A stretch of DNA of 64,000 bases from JAFHCF01 sp048497495 (GCA_048497495.1 JAFHCF010000162.1:24523-88522), one strand, 5' to 3'; counted from the stretch's first letter, positions 30,135-41,040 are shown. Program-made: numbers and translations. The notes: generated by a model from the sequence alone, not told the origin.

Positions 30135-30168
30135 GCGCCGCGCCACGCATGTGAGGAGACGAGGTGGC

Positions 30169-30744
30169 ATGGTCGTTCTCAATCGCATCTATACCCGCAA
30201 GGGCGACGACGGCACCACCGGGCTGGTGACGGGGGAGCGCCTGCCGAAGTCGCATGCCCGGGTCGCGGCCTATGGCACCGTCGACGAGACCAACGCGGTG
30301 GTCGGCGTGGCGCGACTCCACACGGTGGAAATGCCGGTTCTCGACGCCATGCTCGCCCGTATCCAGAACGACCTGTTCGATCTCGGCGCCGATCTCGCCA
30401 CGCCGCCGGCGGCGGTGTTGAAATGGGAGCCCCTCAGGGTGATCCAGGCCCAGGTCGATCGGTTGGAGAGCGAGATCGACACGCTCAACGCCGAGCTCGA
30501 GCCGCTGACCTCCTTCGTGCTACCGGGTGGCGGCGCGGCGTCCGCCCATCTCCATCTGGCGCGGACGGTGTCGCGACGGGCGGAACGGCTGATGGTGGAG
30601 ATGACGCTCGAGGAGGTCGACGCCGTCTCCCGGCCGGCGCTCGCCTACGTCAATCGGCTCTCCGACTTCTTCTTCGTGGCGGCGCGCTGGGTCAACGATC
30701 GGGGTCGCGCGGACGTGCTCTGGGTGCCGGGGGCGAACCGCTGA
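30169..30744 (+). CDS. Cob(I)alamin adenosyltransferase, PduO type
   Basis: 191 residues, beginning with the diagnostic NRIYTRKGDDGTTGLVTGERLPKSHARVAAYGTVDETNA. Later blocks FVLPGGGAASAHLHLARTVSRRAERL and VNRLSDFFFVAARWVN are also typical. It transfers the adenosyl group of ATP to cob(I)alamin to give coenzyme B12. That cofactor is needed by methylmalonyl-CoA and ethylmalonyl-CoA mutases, consistent with Mcd nearby. The ATG at 30169 is used. Confidence 0.94.
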   Translation: MVVLNRIYTRKGDDGTTGLVTGERLPKSHARVAAYGTVDETNAVVGVARLHTVEMPVLDAMLARIQNDLFDLGADLATPPAAVLKWEPLRVIQAQVDRLESEIDTLNAELEPLTSFVLPGGGAASAHLHLARTVSRRAERLMVEMTLEEVDAVSRPALAYVNRLSDFFFVAARWVNDRGRADVLWVPGANR

Positions 30745-30885
30745 GCGGCGGGGCCAGCCTCCGATCGAGACCGGGGATACGACGAAGGACGGAGGGTGGC
30801 CGGATCGTTCGGACCGGCGTTTCACGGCGGTTTTCCGCCGTCGCACCAAACGTCAATTACATCTCTAAAACGTACACATCGCGAA

Positions 30886-30914
30886 TTGACATCGCCGGAC
30901 GACGTCAGTAGCGT
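30886..30914 (+). promoter_or_regulatory. Putative promoter of etfBA
   Basis: A perfect TTGACA (30886-30891), a 17-base spacer, then TAGCGT (30909-30914), about 145 bases upstream of etfB. It lies in the only AT-richer part (30845-30895) of the 315-base gap 30745-31059, which has no gene. The -10 element is weak. Confidence 0.4.
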
Positions 30915-31059
30915 CCGAGCCGCCTTTCTCGTCGTCTTCGGCCTCGTGGAAAACGAAGACGGCGGATGACTTTCGCACCCGCCCATAGCCCACAATCGAT
31001 CGTCGGGGACGACGGTCGTTCTCGCCGGCCCCCGCCGGTCTGTCCGGAGACCCTGCCCC

Positions 31060-31809
31060 ATGAAGATCCTGGTGCCCGTGAAGCGGGTGGTCGACTACAA
31101 CGTGAAGATCCGGGTGAAGCCGGACGGCTCGGGCGTCGACCTCGCCAACGTCAAGATGTCGATGAACCCCTTCGACGAGATCGCCGTCGAAGAGGCGATC
31201 CGGCTGAAGGAGAAGGGCGTCGCCACCGAGATCATCGTGGTGTCGATCGGCCCGGCGCAGGCCGCCGAGACCCTGCGCACCGGTCTCGCCATGGGCGCCG
31301 ACCGCGGCATCCTGGTCAAGGTCGACGGTCCGGTCGAACCCTTGGCGGTGGCCAAGATCCTCAAGGGCATCGTCGAGGCGGAGGCCCCCGGCCTCGTCGT
31401 CCTCGGCAAGCAGGCGATCGACGACGACATGAACGCCACCGGCCAGATGCTGGCGGCGCTGACCGGCCTCGCCCAGGGCACCTTCGCCTCCAAGGTCGAG
31501 GTCTCCGGCGACATGCTCGCGGTCACCCGCGAGGTCGACGGCGGCCTGCAGACGGTGTCCTTGAAGCTGCCGGCGATCGTCACCACCGACCTGCGTCTCA
31601 ACGAGCCGCGCTACGCTTCGCTGCCCAACATCATGAAGGCGAAGAAGAAGCCGATCGAGGAGAAGACGGCGGCCGACTACGGCGTCGACGTCACCCCCCG
31701 CCTCGAGGTGGTGACGACCCGCGAACCGGCCGGCCGCAAGGCGGGCGTCAAAGTGGGTTCCGTCGCCGAACTGGTCGACAAGCTGAAGAACGAAGCCGGC
31801 GTGATCTGA
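31060..31809 (+). CDS. etfB: Electron transfer flavoprotein subunit beta
   Basis: 249 residues, typical length. Landmarks: [27 protein letters not shown], the [19 protein letters not shown] segment, and [24 protein letters not shown] accepts electrons from acyl-CoA dehydrogenases, here probably including Mcd, and delivers them to ETF-quinone oxidoreductase. It is followed by etfA after 14 bases. Confidence 0.97.
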   Translation: MKILVPVKRVVDYNVKIRVKPDGSGVDLANVKMSMNPFDEIAVEEAIRLKEKGVATEIIVVSIGPAQAAETLRTGLAMGADRGILVKVDGPVEPLAVAKILKGIVEAEAPGLVVLGKQAIDDDMNATGQMLAALTGLAQGTFASKVEVSGDMLAVTREVDGGLQTVSLKLPAIVTTDLRLNEPRYASLPNIMKAKKKPIEEKTAADYGVDVTPRLEVVTTREPAGRKAGVKVGSVAELVDKLKNEAGVI

Positions 31810-31823
31810 GGGACGATAGAGCC

Positions 31824-32768
31824 ATGACCATTCTCCTGATCGCCGAACACGACGGCGCCACCCTCAAGGACGCCACCGCCAAGGCGCTCTGCGCCGCGAC
31901 CGCGATGGGCGGCGACGTCCATGTCCTGGTCGCCGGTTCCGCCGTCGGCCCGGCCGCCGCCCAGGCCGCCGAACTCGACGGCGTCGCCAAGGTGCTGACG
32001 GCGGAAGACGCCTCGCTCGCCCACAACATGGCCGAGCCGCTGGCCGCCCTGATCGTCGGCCTCGCCGGCGGCTACGACGCCATCGTCGCGCCGGCCACCT
32101 CCTCGGCCAAGAACGTGCTGCCGCGCGTCGCGGCGCTCCTCGACGTCATGCAGATCTCCGAGATCACCAAGGTGGTCTCCGCCGACACGTTCGAGCGGCC
32201 GATCTACGCCGGCAACGCCATCCAGGTGGTGAAGTCCGGGGACGCCAAGAAGGTCATCACCGTGCGTACCGCCTCATTTCCCGCGGTGGGCAAGGGCGGC
32301 GCGGCGCCGATCGAGGCGGTTTCGGTCGCCGCCGATCCGGGCCTGTCGTCCTTCGTCGGCGAGGAACTGTCGAAGTCGGATCGTCCCGAGCTGACCTCGG
32401 CGAAGATCATCATCTCGGGCGGTCGCGCCATGCAGAACCGTGAGAACTTCGCGATCTACATCGAGCCGGTGGCCGACAGGCTCGGCGCGGCGATCGGCGC
32501 GAGCCGCGCGGCGGTGGATGCCGGCTATGCGCCCAACGACTGGCAGGTCGGCCAGACCGGCAAGGTGGTGGCGCCCGAGCTCTATATCGCCTGCGGCATC
32601 TCCGGCGCGATCCAGCATCTCGCCGGCATGAAGGACTCCAAGGTGATCGTGGCGATCAACAAGGACGAGGAAGCGCCGATCTTCCAGGTGGCGGATTATG
32701 GTCTGGTGGCCGACATCTACCAGGCTCTACCGGAACTCGCCGCCGAACTCGCCAAGATCGGCAAGTGA
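31824..32768 (+). CDS. etfA: Electron transfer flavoprotein subunit alpha
   Basis: 314 residues. The C-terminal FAD-binding domain is clear: [58 protein letters not shown] and [21 protein letters not shown]. It forms the heterodimer with EtfB. A 12-bp hairpin follows, then hbd. Confidence 0.97.
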   Translation: MTILLIAEHDGATLKDATAKALCAATAMGGDVHVLVAGSAVGPAAAQAAELDGVAKVLTAEDASLAHNMAEPLAALIVGLAGGYDAIVAPATSSAKNVLPRVAALLDVMQISEITKVVSADTFERPIYAGNAIQVVKSGDAKKVITVRTASFPAVGKGGAAPIEAVSVAADPGLSSFVGEELSKSDRPELTSAKIIISGGRAMQNRENFAIYIEPVADRLGAAIGASRAAVDAGYAPNDWQVGQTGKVVAPELYIACGISGAIQHLAGMKDSKVIVAINKDEEAPIFQVADYGLVADIYQALPELAAELAKIGK

Positions 32769-32852
32769 TCCCATGCGGTGAAAGGCGCCGTCGTCCGACC
32801 ATGGGATGACACTCGACGGCTTGCCCTTCCATACCAGGGTTCTAAGATCACG

Positions 32853-32879
32853 CGCCCGCCCGTCGAAGACGGGCGGGCG
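32853..32879. other. Perfect 12-bp GC-rich hairpin between etfA and hbd
   Basis: Arms 32853-32864 and 32868-32879 with a GAA loop. No T-run follows. An additional 8-bp inverted repeat spans 32768-32775 and 32800-32807, right after the etfA stop. Together they could form a factor-dependent terminator or a stabilising 3' structure in the 267-base gap. Confidence 0.6.
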
Positions 32880-33035
32880 TCGAGCGTCCCGGGGGGCGGT
32901 GTGATCCGGCCTCCGAAAGTTCCACCGGTGTTGCAAGAGCTTGCCTTACCGGGTAGGAGGATCGGGTTCGTCCGGCCCATTCGCTGCGGAAATCGCGGGG
33001 CCTGACGGCACGCGCCACGAAAGACCGAGGCCGCC

Positions 33036-33917
33036 ATGGGGTTTGAAATCAAACGAGTCGGCATCATCGGCGCCGGCCAGATGGGCAATGGGATCGCGCA
33101 TGTCTGCGCGGTCGCCGGCTATGACGTGTCGCTCAACGACATGTCGACGGAGCGGATCCAGCTGGGTCTGGCGACGATCAACGGCAACATGACCCGGCAG
33201 GTCAACAAGGGGCTGATCACCGAGGAGGCGCGGACGACGGCGCTGGCGCGCATCAAGCCGGCCGAGAACCTCGACGCGCTCGCCGACTGCGATCTCGTGG
33301 TGGAAGCCGCCACCGAGAACGAGCAGGTCAAGCGCAAGATCTTCCAGCAGCTCTGCCCGGTCTTGAAGCCGGAGGCGCTGCTCGCCACCAACACCTCGTC
33401 GATCTCGATCACCCGCCTCGCGGCGTCGACCGATCGACCCGAGAAGTTCGTCGGGGTTCACTTCATGAACCCGGTGCCGTTGATGCAACTGGTCGAGCTG
33501 GTGCGCGGCATCGCCACCGACGACCACACCTTCGACCTGTGCAAGGGCTTCGTCCTGCGGCTGGGCAAGATCTCGACGGTGGCGGAGGACTTCCCGGCCT
33601 TCATCGTCAACCGCATCCTGCTGCCGATGATCAACGAGGCGATCTACACGCTCTACGAGGGCGTGGGATCGGTCGACGCCATCGACACCGCCATGCGGCT
33701 CGGCGCCAATCATCCGATGGGCCCGCTGCAACTCGCCGACTTCATCGGCCTCGACACCTGCCTGTCGATCATGCAGGTGCTCTACGAGGGGCTGGCGGAT
33801 TCGAAGTATCGGCCCTGTCCGCTCCTCGTCAAATATGTCGAGGCGGGCTGGCTGGGTCGCAAGACGCAGCGCGGCTTCTACGACTATCGCGGTGAAAAGC
33901 CGGTGCCGACCCGCTGA
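33036..33917 (+). CDS. hbd: 3-Hydroxybutyryl-CoA dehydrogenase
   Basis: 293 residues. NAD-binding motif VGIIGAGQMGNGIAHVCA at the N-terminus, then DLVVEAATENEQVKRKIF, the catalytic-His segment VHFMNPVPLMQLVELV, and the C-terminal NHPMGPLQLADFIGLD. It interconverts (S)-3-hydroxybutyryl-CoA and acetoacetyl-CoA; the stereochemistry is opposite to PhaB's product. Placement behind etfBA is conserved in alphaproteobacteria. A strong terminator follows. Confidence 0.95.
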   Translation: MGFEIKRVGIIGAGQMGNGIAHVCAVAGYDVSLNDMSTERIQLGLATINGNMTRQVNKGLITEEARTTALARIKPAENLDALADCDLVVEAATENEQVKRKIFQQLCPVLKPEALLATNTSSISITRLAASTDRPEKFVGVHFMNPVPLMQLVELVRGIATDDHTFDLCKGFVLRLGKISTVAEDFPAFIVNRILLPMINEAIYTLYEGVGSVDAIDTAMRLGANHPMGPLQLADFIGLDTCLSIMQVLYEGLADSKYRPCPLLVKYVEAGWLGRKTQRGFYDYRGEKPVPTR

Positions 33918-33943
33918 TCCCTCGCTTTTGCGCGAGACTTTTC

Positions 33944-33977
33944 AAGGCGCGTCCGGGATGATCCCGGGCGCGCCTTT
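33944..33977 (+). terminator. Intrinsic-type terminator after hbd
   Basis: 15-bp stem (33944-33958 with 33962-33976) containing a single G-T pair and a 3-base loop, followed by TTCGATT. It is 26 bases past the hbd stop. Confidence 0.75.
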
Positions 33978-34010
33978 CGATTCCGCCATCTCGCCGAGGT
34001 TCTCGCCCCG

Positions 34011-34886
34011 ATGTCTTCGCGTTCGCTCGCCACGCTGATCGGCCTCGGCGCCATCGCCATGTGGGCGGCGCTGGGGTTGATGACGGCGGCGTCCGGCCGG
34101 GTGCCCGCCTTCCAGATGAACGCCATGGCCTTCGGCATCTCCGGGACGGTGGCGAGCCTGTGGCTGGCCGCCACGGGGCGGCTCGGGGTGCTGCGCCAAC
34201 CGGCGAAGGTCTGGGCGCTGGGGGTGGGCGGGCTCTTCGGCTTCCACGCCCTCTATTTCACCTCGCTGCGGCTCGCCCCGCCGGTCGAGGCCAACCTCGT
34301 CAACTACACCTGGCCCCTCTTGATCGTCGTCTTCTCCGGACTGCTGCCGGGCGAGCGGCTGAAGGCGCACCACGTCGTCGGCGCGCTCCTCGGGCTCCTC
34401 GGCGCGGCGGCGATCGTCACCAAGGGGCGCGGGCTCGACATCGACCCGGCCCATGTCGGCGGCTATCTGGCGGCCTGCGCCTCGGCGCTGACCTGGGCCG
34501 GCTATTCGATCCTGTCGCGGCGGATGGGCGGCGTGCCGACCGCCACCGTCGCCGGTTTCTGCCTCGCCACGGCGGCGCTCTCCGCCGTCTGCCATCTCGC
34601 CTTCGAGGTGACGGTGTGGCCGCAGGGGCCATTGCAATGGGCGGCGGTGGTCGGGCTCGGGCTCTTTCCCGTCGGCCTCGCCTTCTTCGTCTGGGACCAC
34701 GGGGTGAAGCACGGCGACATCCAGGTGCTCGGCGCGGCGAGCTATCTGTCGCCGCTGTTCTCGACCCTGCTGCTGATCCTCGCCGGTTGGGGCAGCTTCA
34801 CCGCGCCGGTCGGTTTCGCGGCGATCGCCATCACCGCCGGGGCGTTGATCGCCTCGAAGGATCTCCTGGCGCGCGGGCGGGGGTGA
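34011..34886 (+). CDS. DMT superfamily (EamA) transporter, YddG-like
   Basis: 291 residues, ten membrane helices in two EamA repeats. The opening LATLIGLGAIAMWAALGLM and LNPPVEANLVNYTWPLLIV-type block (here APPVEANLVNYTWPLLIVVF) resemble the aromatic amino-acid exporter YddG subgroup, and the SYLSPLFSTLLLILAGWGSF block fits EamA generally. The exported compound is a guess. It is independent of the DMT gene at 25959, to which it is not closely similar. Confidence 0.85.
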   Translation: MSSRSLATLIGLGAIAMWAALGLMTAASGRVPAFQMNAMAFGISGTVASLWLAATGRLGVLRQPAKVWALGVGGLFGFHALYFTSLRLAPPVEANLVNYTWPLLIVVFSGLLPGERLKAHHVVGALLGLLGAAAIVTKGRGLDIDPAHVGGYLAACASALTWAGYSILSRRMGGVPTATVAGFCLATAALSAVCHLAFEVTVWPQGPLQWAAVVGLGLFPVGLAFFVWDHGVKHGDIQVLGAASYLSPLFSTLLLILAGWGSFTAPVGFAAIAITAGALIASKDLLARGRG

Positions 34887-34902
34887 ACGCCCGCGTGCCC
34901 GC

Positions 34903-35394
34903 TCAGCCGCCGAGGCGGGAGGGGCGCGGGGTCGGGCGCCAGTCGGGCGGGGCCATCTCGAAGCCGGAGAAGTCGAAGCCGGGCGCCACGGTGCAGCCGA
35001 CGAGCGTCCAGCGGCCGAGGCTGACGGCGCTCTGCCAGGCGTCCTTCGGCACGATCGCCTGCGGGCGCTGGCCGCTCGCCAGATCGGGGCCGAGATGGAG
35101 GCTCCAGGCGTCGTGGCCGTTCTCCGAGATGGTGAGCGCCAGCGGGCCGCCGGCATACCAGTGCCAGGTCTCGACCGCGTCGACCCGGTGCCAGTGCGAG
35201 ATCTCCTCCGCCGCCAGGAGGAAATAGATGGCGGTCGAGCGCGACCGGCCGTCGGGGCCGGCGATATCGCGGAAGGTCTCGCGGAAATGGCCGCCTTCCG
35301 GGTGGGGCGCGAGATCGAGCAGGCGGACGATCTCGGCGGCGGTGAGATCGGGGTCGGCGAATTCGGCGGGAAGGGTCATCGCGGATGGTCTCAT
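34903..35394 (-). CDS. Cupin domain protein (DUF985)
   Basis: 163 residues. The DUF985 cupin pattern is visible: LAPHPEGGHFRETFRD, STAIYFLLAAEEISHWHRVDAVETWHWYAGGPL and a late WTLVGCTVAPGFDFSGFEM. The His residues in SHWHRVD and ETWHWY are likely metal or substrate ligands of the beta-barrel. The family has no agreed function. Convergent with the DMT gene, 17 bases apart. An alternative start is the ATG at 35379. Confidence 0.85.
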   Translation of the reverse strand: MRPSAMTLPAEFADPDLTAAEIVRLLDLAPHPEGGHFRETFRDIAGPDGRSRSTAIYFLLAAEEISHWHRVDAVETWHWYAGGPLALTISENGHDAWSLHLGPDLASGQRPQAIVPKDAWQSAVSLGRWTLVGCTVAPGFDFSGFEMAPPDWRPTPRPSRLGG

Positions 35395-35508
35395 GCTGGC
35401 TCGAAAAGTCCGGACCTCTCGGGCGTTACGGCCTGGCCGGCCGACGCCCGTTCGGGCTTGCTTTCGCGCCTCGTCTTCCGGACAGGTCGGAACTGGACGC
35501 GCTCGGGA

Positions 35509-36279
35509 TCAGAAGTGGTTCTTGCGTTCGCGGATCTCGGTGAAGACCGCCTCGTCGGAGGCGTCGAGCATGCCGAGGGCGGCCTTCACCTCGGTGACGT
35601 CGGCGCGCAGGAAGGGGTTGGTGGCGATCTCGAGGGAGAGCGCCGAGGGCACCGTCGGCAGGCCCTCGTCGCGCGCCGCGTCGATCTCGGCGGCGCGGCG
35701 GCGCAGCGCCGTGTTGTCGGGCTCGATGGTCAGGGCGAACCGGGCGTTGGCCTGGGTATATTCGTGGCCGCAATAGACGGCGGTCTGCGGCGGCAGGGCT
35801 CGCAGCCGCTTCAAAGACGTCCACATCTCACCCGGCGTCCCCTCGAACAGGCGGCCGCAACCGAGCGCGAAGAGCGTGTCGCCGGCGAAGACGGCGGGGG
35901 CGGAGGGGATGTGATAGGCGATGTGGCCGAGGGTGTGGCCGGGCACGGCGATCACCTCGACCGGCACGGCGCCGAGGAAGATCCGCTCGCCGTCGTCGAC
36001 CGCCCGGTCGACCTCGGGCACCCGGGCCGCGTCGGTGTCGTATCGCGAGGCGACGACGCGGGCGCCGAAGCGCTCCTTCAGCGCCTTCACCGCCTCGACG
36101 TGGTCGTAGTGGTGATGGGTGACGAAGATGTCGCTGAGCCGCCAGCCGGTCTCCTCGAGGGCATCGAGGATGGCGTCCTCTTCCGGCGCGTCGATGGTGG
36201 CGGTGGCGCCGGAGACGGTGTCGTGGACGAGGACGCCGTAATTGTCGTCGCGGGCGGGAAACAGGCGGATCTCGATCAT
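35509..36279 (-). CDS. gloB: Hydroxyacylglutathione hydrolase (glyoxalase II)
   Basis: 256 residues. Metallo-beta-lactamase fold with the metal motif THHHYDHV (His55, His57, Asp59, His60), then VPGHTLGHIAYH and the GCGRLFEGTPGEMW block and YCGHEYTQANARFAL that are specific to glyoxalase II. It hydrolyses S-lactoylglutathione in methylglyoxal detoxification. Divergent from the methyltransferase gene at 36407, an arrangement seen in many alphaproteobacteria. Confidence 0.96.
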   Translation of the reverse strand: MIEIRLFPARDDNYGVLVHDTVSGATATIDAPEEDAILDALEETGWRLSDIFVTHHHYDHVEAVKALKERFGARVVASRYDTDAARVPEVDRAVDDGERIFLGAVPVEVIAVPGHTLGHIAYHIPSAPAVFAGDTLFALGCGRLFEGTPGEMWTSLKRLRALPPQTAVYCGHEYTQANARFALTIEPDNTALRRRAAEIDAARDEGLPTVPSALSLEIATNPFLRADVTEVKAALGMLDASDEAVFTEIRERKNHF

Positions 36280-36406
36280 GGCTCGTTTCTCTGTTCCTGG
36301 TCTCCCGAGGCCCGTCCGTTCGGGGGGGGCGAGGGCTCGGGTGACGCGGCATCGGCGCGCGATGCTCGCGCGTCCGTTTGCCTTCGACTAACATTGTTGT
36401 GCGAGG

Positions 36407-37204
36407 ATGGCGACCGATCAATCCGGCCCTCGTGGGTGGACCCGAGAGATGTATGTCGATGTCGTCGATCTGAGGAACTTCTACGGCGGGCCGCTCGGCG
36501 GGCTGGTGCGTCAGCACCTGCGCGCCAAGCTCGTCGAGATGTGGCCCAAGGTCCAGGGCGACCGCGTCCTCGGGCTCGGCTACGCGACGCCGTTCCTGCG
36601 GCCCTTCCTCGGGCGGGCGGAACGGGTGATCGGCTTCATGCCGGCGCGCCAGGGGGTGGTGAACTGGCCGTCGGAGGGCCCCTCGGCGACGGCGCTGGTC
36701 GACGATTGCGCCCTGCCGCTGCCCGATTCGTCGATCGATCGGATGCTGCTCGTCCATGCGCTGGAGACCGCCGACGATCCCGGCGAGGTGCTGCGCGAGG
36801 CGTGGCGGGTGATGGCGCCGGGCGGCCGGCTGATCGCCGTGGTGCCCAATCGCATCGGCCTGTGGGCGCGGCTGGAGACGACGCCCTTCGGCTTCGGCCG
36901 GCCCTTCACCCAGGGCCAGCTCGACGCGGCGCTGAAGGATGCGCTGTTCTCGCCGATCGATTGGCGCGGCGCCCTCTACATGATGCCGTCGACGCGCCGC
37001 AGCTTCTTGCGCGCCGCCTCGACCCTGGAGCGCCTCGGCTCCAAGACCTGGCCGACCTTCGCCGGGGCGCTGGTGGTGGAGGCGACCAAGCAGCTCTACC
37101 AGGGCATTCCGCAGCGCGTCGGCAACCGGATGCGGATGGCGCCGGTGTTTCGCCCGTCGCTGGCGCGGACGGCAGCCCCGCGCGAGGGCGGGGCGGCGGG
37201 GTGA
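36407..37204 (+). CDS. Class I SAM-dependent methyltransferase
   Basis: 265 residues. Methyltransf_11-type domain: motif I is RVLGLGYATPFLRPFL, a middle acidic segment DDCALPLPDSSIDRMLLVHALETADD, then EAWRVMAPGGRLIAVVPNRIGLWARLE. The substrate is unknown; the gene is commonly found divergent from gloB in rhizobia. The ATG at 36407 is kept, but MYVDVVDLRNFYGGPL at 36449 is a credible later start because homologues begin near there; neither has a good ribosome site. Confidence 0.85.
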   Translation: MATDQSGPRGWTREMYVDVVDLRNFYGGPLGGLVRQHLRAKLVEMWPKVQGDRVLGLGYATPFLRPFLGRAERVIGFMPARQGVVNWPSEGPSATALVDDCALPLPDSSIDRMLLVHALETADDPGEVLREAWRVMAPGGRLIAVVPNRIGLWARLETTPFGFGRPFTQGQLDAALKDALFSPIDWRGALYMMPSTRRSFLRAASTLERLGSKTWPTFAGALVVEATKQLYQGIPQRVGNRMRMAPVFRPSLARTAAPREGGAAG

Positions 37205-37276
37205 GGAGCCGCCGCGGGCGGCACTCGAGCCATCGCGCGCGCCTTCCGGGCGCGGTTTCGTCGGCTCGAACGCGAA

Positions 37277-37298
37277 CGGGGCGCCCGAAGGCGCCCCG
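37277..37298. terminator. Bidirectional terminator between methyltransferase gene and lpdA
   Basis: 9-bp GC stem (37277-37285 with 37290-37298) around CGAA, between two convergent genes. It lacks a proper T-run on the plus strand, so termination may rely on stem strength or Rho. Confidence 0.55.
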
Positions 37299-37321
37299 CT
37301 GGTCGGTTCGACCGTTTGCGA

Positions 37322-38728
37322 TCACATGTGGATGGCGCGCTTGTCGACGGCCATGGCCGCTTCCTTGATCGCCTCCGACATGGTCGGGTGGGCGTGGCAG
37401 GTGCGGGCGAGGTCCTCGGCCGAGCCGCCGAACTCCATCAGCACCGCCGCCTCGTGGATCATCTCGCCGGCGCCGGCGCCGACGATGTGGACGCCGAGGA
37501 CGCGGTCGGTGGCCTTGTCGGCGATCACCTTGACGAAGCCCTCCGACTTGCGCATCGCCTTGGCGCGGCCGTTGGCGGAGAAGGGGAACTTGCCGACCGA
37601 GTAGTCGATGCCGGCGGCCTTCAGATCTTCCTCGGTCTTGCCGACGCTGGCGAACTCGGGCTGGGTGTAGACCACGCCCGGGATGACGTCGTAGTTCACG
37701 TGGCCGTGCTGGCCGGCGAGGATCTCGGCGACGGCGACGCCCTCGTCCTCGGCCTTGTGGGCGAGCATGGCGCCGCGCACCACGTCGCCGATGGCGTAGA
37801 TACCCTGGACCGAGGTCTGGAAATTGTCGCGGATCTCGATGCGGCCACGGGCGTCGCGGACGACGCCGACGCCTTCCAGGCCGAGGTCGTCGGTGTAGGG
37901 CACGCGGCCGATGGCGACGAGGACGACGTCGGCCTGCACCACCTTGGCCTCGCCGCCGGCGGCGGGCTCCAGGGTCACCTCGGCGCCCTTCTTCGAGGTC
38001 TTGACCCCGGTCACCTTGGTGGCGAGCTCGAAGGCGAAGCCCTGCTTCGCCAGCATGCGCTGGAACTGCTTGGAGCTGTCGAGGTCCATGCCGGGCAGGA
38101 TGCGGTCGAGATATTCGACCACGGTCACTTCCGATCCGAGGCGGCGCCACACCGAGCCGAGCTCGAGGCCGATGACGCCGGCGCCGACGACGATCAACTT
38201 CTTCGGGACGCTCGAGAGCTCGAGCGCGCCGGTGGAGGAGACCACCACCTTTTCATCGATCTCGATGCCCGGGAGCCGGGCCACGTCCGAGCCGGTGGCG
38301 ATGACGATGTTGCGGGTCTCGATCACCGAGTTGGTGCCGTCCTCGGCCTTCACGCCGACATTGCCCTTGGAGACGATCGAGCCGGTGCCGTGGAAGACGT
38401 CGATCTTGTTCTTCTTGAAGAGGAACTGGATGCCGCCGACGTTGCCGTCGACGACGTCCTGCTTGTGCTTCATCATCGCGGGGAGGTTGAGCTTGGGCTT
38501 CGACACGTCGATGCCGAGGTGGGCGAACTCGTGGCCGGCCTCCTCGAACAGCTCGGAGGCGTGCAGCAGGGCCTTCGACGGGATGCAGCCGATGTTGAGG
38601 CAGGTGCCGCCATGGGTCTTGCGCTTCTCCACCACGGCGACCTTCAGCCCGAGTTGCGCCGCGCGGATGGCGCAGACGTAGCCGCCGGGGCCGGTGCCGA
38701 TGACGACGAGATCGTAAACCACGGTCAT
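37322..38728 (-). CDS. lpdA: Dihydrolipoyl dehydrogenase (E3)
   Basis: 468 residues from the ATG at 38728 (family start MTVVYDLVVIGTGPGGYVCAI, with GGAG upstream). Redox-active disulfide in GGTCLNIGCIPSKALLHAS, NAD motif KLIVVGAGVIGLELGSVW, FAD segment GIYAIGDVVRG, and active-site His in CHAHPTMSEAIKEA. It reoxidises the lipoyl groups of the 2-oxoglutarate dehydrogenase complex. It ends the mdh-sucCDAB operon. Confidence 0.97.
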   Translation of the reverse strand: MTVVYDLVVIGTGPGGYVCAIRAAQLGLKVAVVEKRKTHGGTCLNIGCIPSKALLHASELFEEAGHEFAHLGIDVSKPKLNLPAMMKHKQDVVDGNVGGIQFLFKKNKIDVFHGTGSIVSKGNVGVKAEDGTNSVIETRNIVIATGSDVARLPGIEIDEKVVVSSTGALELSSVPKKLIVVGAGVIGLELGSVWRRLGSEVTVVEYLDRILPGMDLDSSKQFQRMLAKQGFAFELATKVTGVKTSKKGAEVTLEPAAGGEAKVVQADVVLVAIGRVPYTDDLGLEGVGVVRDARGRIEIRDNFQTSVQGIYAIGDVVRGAMLAHKAEDEGVAVAEILAGQHGHVNYDVIPGVVYTQPEFASVGKTEEDLKAAGIDYSVGKFPFSANGRAKAMRKSEGFVKVIADKATDRVLGVHIVGAGAGEMIHEAAVLMEFGGSAEDLARTCHAHPTMSEAIKEAAMAVDKRAIHM

Positions 38729-38766
38729 TGTCTTGATCTCCGTTTGCTCGAAATTCCGAGGATGGA

Positions 38767-39534
38767 TCACCGGCCGCCGGAGACGTCGAGAATGGCGCCG
38801 GTGGTGTAGGAGGCTCCCTCCGACAGGAGCCAGAGGACGGCCGAGGCCACCTCGTCGGCCCGGCCGGGGCGTTTCATCGGGATCTGGCTCGCCATGGCGC
38901 GGGCCCGATCGGGCTGGCCACCGGCGGCGTGGATCTCGGTTTCGATGATGCCGGGGCGCACCGCGGCGACGCGGATGCCCTCCTCGGCGAGTTCGACGGC
39001 GAGACCTCGGGTGAATGTGTCGATCGCGCCCTTGGAGGCGGCGTAGTCGACATATTGGCCCGGCCCGCCGAGACGGGCGGCGATGGAGGAGAGATTGACG
39101 ATGACGCCGCCGGCGCCGCCGTGGCGGGTCGACATGCGCCTCACCGCCTCGCGCGACACCAGGAGGGTGCCGAAGACGTTGATCCGGAACATCCGCTCGA
39201 TGCGGGCGAGCGACATGTCCTCGACCCGGGTGGCGACGTCGACGATGCCGGCGTTGTTGACGACGCCGACGAGACGGCCGCCGAGCTCGCGGGCGAAGTC
39301 GTCCACCGACGCGAAGAGCGCCAGGACGTCCGCTTCCGATCCGACGTCGGCGCGCACCGCGATCGCCGCGCCGCCGCCCGCCCGGATCATCGCCACGACC
39401 TCCTCGGCCGCCGGCGCGTCCCCGGCATAGTCGACGACCACACCGCGCCCGGTCCGCGCCACGGCGAGCGCGACCGCCCGGCCGATGCCGCGACCGCCGC
39501 CGGTGACCAGGATGACGTCTCGGGTGGAAGTCAT
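38767..39534 (-). CDS. SDR family oxidoreductase (3-ketoacyl-ACP reductase-like) within the TCA operon
   Basis: 255 residues from the ATG at 39534. Classical SDR: VILVTGGGRGIGRAVALAVA, NNAGIVD, active site NLSSIAARLGGPGQYVDYAASKGA (Ser-Tyr-Lys), and PGIIETEIHAAGGQPDRARAMASQIPMKRPGRADEVA. Substrate unknown. It lies between sucB and lpdA on the same strand, 38 bases before lpdA. I believe an SDR at this place is common in Hyphomicrobiales, so it is unlikely to be a recent insertion. Confidence 0.88.
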   Translation of the reverse strand: MTSTRDVILVTGGGRGIGRAVALAVARTGRGVVVDYAGDAPAAEEVVAMIRAGGGAAIAVRADVGSEADVLALFASVDDFARELGGRLVGVVNNAGIVDVATRVEDMSLARIERMFRINVFGTLLVSREAVRRMSTRHGGAGGVIVNLSSIAARLGGPGQYVDYAASKGAIDTFTRGLAVELAEEGIRVAAVRPGIIETEIHAAGGQPDRARAMASQIPMKRPGRADEVASAVLWLLSEGASYTTGAILDVSGGR

Positions 39535-39723
39535 GTCGTCGTCGATCCCCTGCTTCCCGGGCCGGTTCGGCCCGAGCCGCCTCGACATGGCGAACCGCGG
39601 CTCGGCTTTCGCCCGCCGCGGTGCCTTCGAACCCGGAGCACCGTCCGGCATGGCCGGGCGGCGCTGCCGCGGCGCGTCTGGCTCACGAAGTCGCGACCGG
39701 GTCGAAACTTCGCGAAAGCGGCC

Positions 39724-40956
<1,233 letters not shown>

Positions 40957-41040
40957 GATCGTCGTCTCTTCGTCTTGATCGTTTCGGTCGTCCCCGTCGT
41001 GCGGCGCAGAATTCGCGCCACGCGACGGGCTCGGGGTTCG

